64,000 nucleotides of DNA, from NCBI GenBank assembly GCA_950106755.1, contig OX467086.1:20974001-21038000 (forward strand). Direction: 5' to 3'. The translations under genes were made by a program, and so were the position numbers. Under the pieces are notes generated by a model that searched no databases, was not told the origin of the DNA, and saw only the letters and a program-made list of their open reading frames with translations. The number at the start of each line of letters is the position of its first letter. Positions within the stretch are counted from its first letter, which is position 1. Below are positions 60,471 through 64,000 of the stretch, one piece after another. The stretch comes from Climacium dendroides. Lineage: Eukaryota; Streptophyta; Bryopsida; Hypnales; Climaciaceae.

Positions 60471-63033
60471 ATGCTCCATGGACGCCATTTTCAAGGTCTT
60501 TTGAGATCACGAAAGTGCTCACGCAATGACTCCAATCTTTTTGCTATGGGAGAATCATTTGCTTTCATGCTGCCGATATCCGTTAGTTTTGCAACCGCTT
60601 TTGCTTGTCCTTCTAGTGTTGCTCCTTTACCAAAAACTGTGTCCAAAAATCACAAAGAGAAACAATTGTGTAAGTCTTGGCTTTCTATATCACAAGACCC
60701 TATGACTAGGAATGGACAACAGAATAAGGCATTTTGGGATACAATCATGGCTCACTATAACACACATCGCTCTACTGGAGTGGAGGAGTGTCCTCTTCGT
60801 AGCTTGGATTCTAAGTGGAGAACTATTAAATATGACTGTAAAATTTTGTTGTTGCTATGAGACAATTAAAAATTTGGAGATTAGTGGTATGACTGAGGAG
60901 GACATCATCGATCATGCATTGGGTTTGTACAAGCGTCGAGGAGGTAAGGCATTTGTTTATTTGCATTGTTGGATAATTTTGTCTAAAGTACCATGTTGGC
61001 AAGATTTTCAAGTAGATGGTCAAACTAATTCATTGACAACAAGAATTCCCGCAATAGATGCATTTGCAACAATGGACTTGGGAGGAGATGATATCAAAGA
61101 AGGTATTTTAGAGGAGCCCCAAAGCACTGGTGTAGTTTCACGACCTATTGGAGGATTGAAGAATGATGCTTTTAAGCATCCACAGGGATCAAAACGCGCC
61201 AAGGAGGAACAACGATAGGTGCCTAATTTTTTAATCTTTATTTATCCTAATAATTTACATCACCCAAATGTATTGCATTTGCTAATTCTCAACCTTAATT
61301 ATTTGCATTATTTGTCAATGCACAGTGAAAAGTACATTGACAATTTTCAATTAGTAAGATTGTTCCATTTTGATTTTTGGTTAGAGCCTCTAAAGTATCA
61401 AATTTCGGTTGGCAATGAGGGCTTCATGTTATTGTGAATATAACCAAACAAGTGCATGTTGTAAGGAAAAATTGTAATTCTAGAATTTAGATTGAAGTGA
61501 CATTTTTTTGATTTTTCAAGGATTAAAGGAACATTAGTTCATATTTCTGTTCTTGTTCCTAGGATTATTTGCAATAATGGCATTCCGTGTTTATTATATT
61601 TTTTTTGTAAGGTTTGATTTGCATTGAGTGTTTTTTATCTTTTGAAAGATGTACCACAATGAAGATAATCTCACAGTAAAGTAATCTACTCTAAAAGCAA
61701 CCATTTAAAATTTCATTGCCTTTTTAGAGAAGCCAAATTCCTTGAAATAATTTTTAATTAATTTTAATAGTAAAAAAATGGAATTGGCATCCAATTCAAG
61801 TTGTTTCATTTTTATGGACCTTTGTAACATTAATTATGAATTTTCAAAGATTTTTCTTTGAGGCATTTATTGGTGACCCTCAATCTTCCATAATGTGCCC
61901 ATTTGCAACTATAAAGACATGTGAGGAAATGAAAACAATTGACTCTTGGAATAAAACTTATACATTTTCTTCAATCCACTAAAAGAAAGAAGAGGTCGAT
62001 TTAAGGACCGATTGGAGTCCATTGCATAGCACTGTACAATAATTTGATATTTAAAATATTTCTGATATCTTTATTAGGAAAATTTTGGACATCTCAAAGT
62101 GGTTGATTTAGCTCTATTATCTTTCAATATGTTAGATATATTCCTTGAATGTGATTGCAACTTTATGACATGAACAATGAACATGTTTGATCCCTTGGCT
62201 TGGTATGGTTGTGATTATATGGAACTTGGAGCTTCTGTAATTATCAAATATGAAATTGTATTTTTTTAATATATTCCTAATTTAGTGATCGTGAGATTGG
62301 CCTAGCATCAATTATTTTTTGATCAGGCCTTCATTTTCTTTGTGGTTCCAGCATCATAGACTCTTCTGTTCTTTATTGCACAGTTGCATTATTCAATTCA
62401 TGGGTAGTGGGTCAATTTTGGCTTTTTAAAGTTTCGGTTATTAATTGTTTGTGAGGATATATTTTACAATTAAATGCTTCAAATTTACTACACATTCTCA
62501 AATCCTTTAGAATTACATGTTAGGTATTTCATGAAAATGTGAGATGATGTATGATATCATGGGGTAATCATTTCTTTGTTTAATGTAAACCACCCTATTA
62601 GTGCAATGTTACACTTCATGACAAGTATATATGAATGTCTTTCATTTCTATTTTTTTTATGCCATGTGCCACTTTTTTCAATTATTTTTCAATCAGGAAT
62701 TTGAAGTGTCCTAAATCTTTTTCCTACTAACTATGCCCTTTATTTCTAATTCTTTGCTAATCTTCTTTGAATTACATTAATGGTAGGCAAAAATCAAAGA
62801 AGGATTGCAAAGCGCCTAAACAAAGGTGGCAAAAGACTTGGCTGCAGCATCACTAAAAAAAGCCAAAATGCTCTCCAAGGCGGCAGATCTTGCAATTTTT
62901 AACATGACAATGGATAGTCTGGATTCAGACATGGGTCGAAAGTTTTTAGCTCTACATCGAGGACAAGTGATGAGGCGGCTTCTAAATCGGTTGGCAGAGG
63001 AAGCTTGCAAGCCACTGAAGAATCTACATTAGC
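60471..63033 (+). pseudogene. Myb/SANT-like, NAM-associated gene (PIF/Harbinger-linked), broken
   Basis: The first part (60471-60860) has KQLCKSWLSISQDPMTRNGQ followed by NKAFWDTIMAHY and SLDSKWRTIKYDC, the trihelix-like domain of these proteins. A 1-base frame change near 60840 leads into KFCCCYETIKNLEISGMTEE, ALGLYKRRGGKAFVYLHCW, then RPIGGLKNDAF. An AG at about 62788 starts a last exon (AKIKEGLQSA, a TAA stop at 62818, then KKAKMLSKAADLAIFNMTMD). Proteins of this kind are partners of PIF/Harbinger transposases or host relatives. The frameshift, the stop at 61216 beside the donor and the TAA show decay. No Harbinger transposase is in the window. Confidence 0.65.
61219..62785. other. Intron of the broken Myb/SANT-like gene
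   Basis: AT-rich sequence between the two coding parts, with no gene of its own. It reads as one long intron, possibly enlarged by decayed repeats. Confidence 0.45.
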
Positions 63034-64000
63034 AATTCTCAAAAACGACAATGCCCTTCTTCACTACAAGTGACATGCCTACGGATGATTCTGATGGCCA
63101 CGATGATGATGCCGAAAGGTACGTATGGTGATGATGAATATGTCAAGAGGGATCCTCTCTCCAAAGACATTGAACTTGTGCAAGAGAATTTCAGCCAAAC
63201 TAGAATAAATCCAACAATACCAACCCATGGCTCATATGAATGGCCTACCTTCCAGATACTAACACATCACATGGAATTTCTAGGGATGCCAGGAAGGTTT
63301 GGCCCTAGATTTACTCTTGCTAACAATGAAATGTTTGCCCAAGCAAGATTTAGAGCTCTACACTCACCAATTCCATACTCACCATACCCACCAGTTCCAA
63401 ATGAAACCACCTTTTGAAATCTGTGTGTTTCGTACAAGTAGTAGTTCTTTGATGCATCCATGCATCTAGTGCACCTTGGAAAGAAACTTATTGGAGTAGG
63501 AGATACTAAGTGATTGCAATTCAAAGTTAGCATTCAGATTTTTGCAACTAGTTTGTGCATCGAAGTTTTGAGATCCATAGGTCTTCATTTATTTGTAAAA
63601 ATAGTCCTAGTCTTGCAACTAATGATGTAGAATGAGCAGTGATTCATTCCTAATTACCATCATTTGTTGCTTTGGAGAGTTGTAGTAATTCTTTTTTTAT
63701 TTTGAAATTTTGAATCAATAACAATAAATTCACTTGACTAAAATTTTGATAGTTCCTAAGAGTGGGAGTATCAAATCGTCTTTTTGATTGTAATAATGAA
63801 TCTGTATTTTATTTATGCTTGAGAATGCCTAAATGTATTAAATTTTCCGAGTTCTTTTTGCACACAGTGAGATGTTGCTTTAATGTACAAATTCATAATG
63901 AGTATTAATTCATTAGTAATTACTACCATTTCTTGGGTTGGAATTTGTCAATGCCTGGTTCTTGAAATTCTATATTTTTTTATCATTGATAGTAATAACT
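63034..64000. other. 3' flank with a short open frame
   Basis: A frame at 63070-63417 reads in part THGSYEWPTFQILTHHMEFL and ends PYPPVPNETTF. It follows the last Myb/SANT-like exon after several stops and could be its frameshifted C-terminus. I do not recognise it. Beyond 63420 the sequence is AT-rich, without features. Confidence 0.4.

Noticed and set aside
1..64000. CRISPR array, bacterial operon or prophage
   Set aside because: Introns, telomere repeats and plant organelle genes show a eukaryotic nuclear window; the tandem arrays lack the regular repeat/unique-spacer pattern.

Overview
This window looks like nuclear DNA of a land plant. Evidence: AT-rich intergenic DNA full of transposon remains; spliced genes with GT-AG introns; two plant organelle-protein genes (a J-domain/ferredoxin fusion and an EngB-type GTPase); short arrays of the plant telomere repeat TTTAGGG; a piece of a plastid trnV-UAC gene. 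I cannot name the species. A non-flowering plant is possible from the transposase types, but this is a guess.

Layout. 1-19.6 kb is gene-poor: a decayed open frame of unknown kind (2746-3417), a 1.7 kb element with long inverted ends (8347-10013), a 566 bp hAT-like element with an exact 8 bp target duplication (11260-11825), and a decayed hAT transposase on the minus strand (13.5-14.9 kb). 19.6-28.9 kb is the gene island: a seven-exon ferredoxin/J-domain protein gene on the minus strand (23690-19636) and, head to head with it, an EngB-3-like GTPase gene on the plus strand (24993-28849). They share a promoter region with a G-box, a telo-box and a GCC-rich microsatellite. 28.9-35.3 kb is a nested transposon mosaic, including a 1.2 kb foldback element that itself carries a 316 bp MITE.

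The most striking structure lies at 35.3-60 kb. A multi-pass membrane protein gene has been duplicated in tandem on the minus strand. Copy B (59980-58347) looks intact. Copy A has lost its 5' end at the duplication joint, carries a 7 bp frameshift, and is split a few bases inside its intron by an apparent CACTA/EnSpm-like transposon of 19.6 kb (37746-57369). The ends of this transposon (CACAGGGAGCTCATATG) are inverted repeats, it is flanked by a 3 bp AGG duplication, and copy B provides the empty site. The element carries a multi-exon Tnp2-like transposase gene with well-phased introns but three in-frame stops, an uninterrupted zinc-ribbon gene of unknown function, a subterminal array of about 23 bp repeats, and other transposons nested inside it.

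60.4-63.1 kb holds a broken Myb/SANT-like (NAM-associated) gene of the kind linked to PIF/Harbinger transposons. A family of short elements with TTAA target sites and CCC ends, piggyBac-like in form, is scattered through the window (8.7, 9.4, 30, 38.4 and 52.6 kb, perhaps also 50.3 kb).
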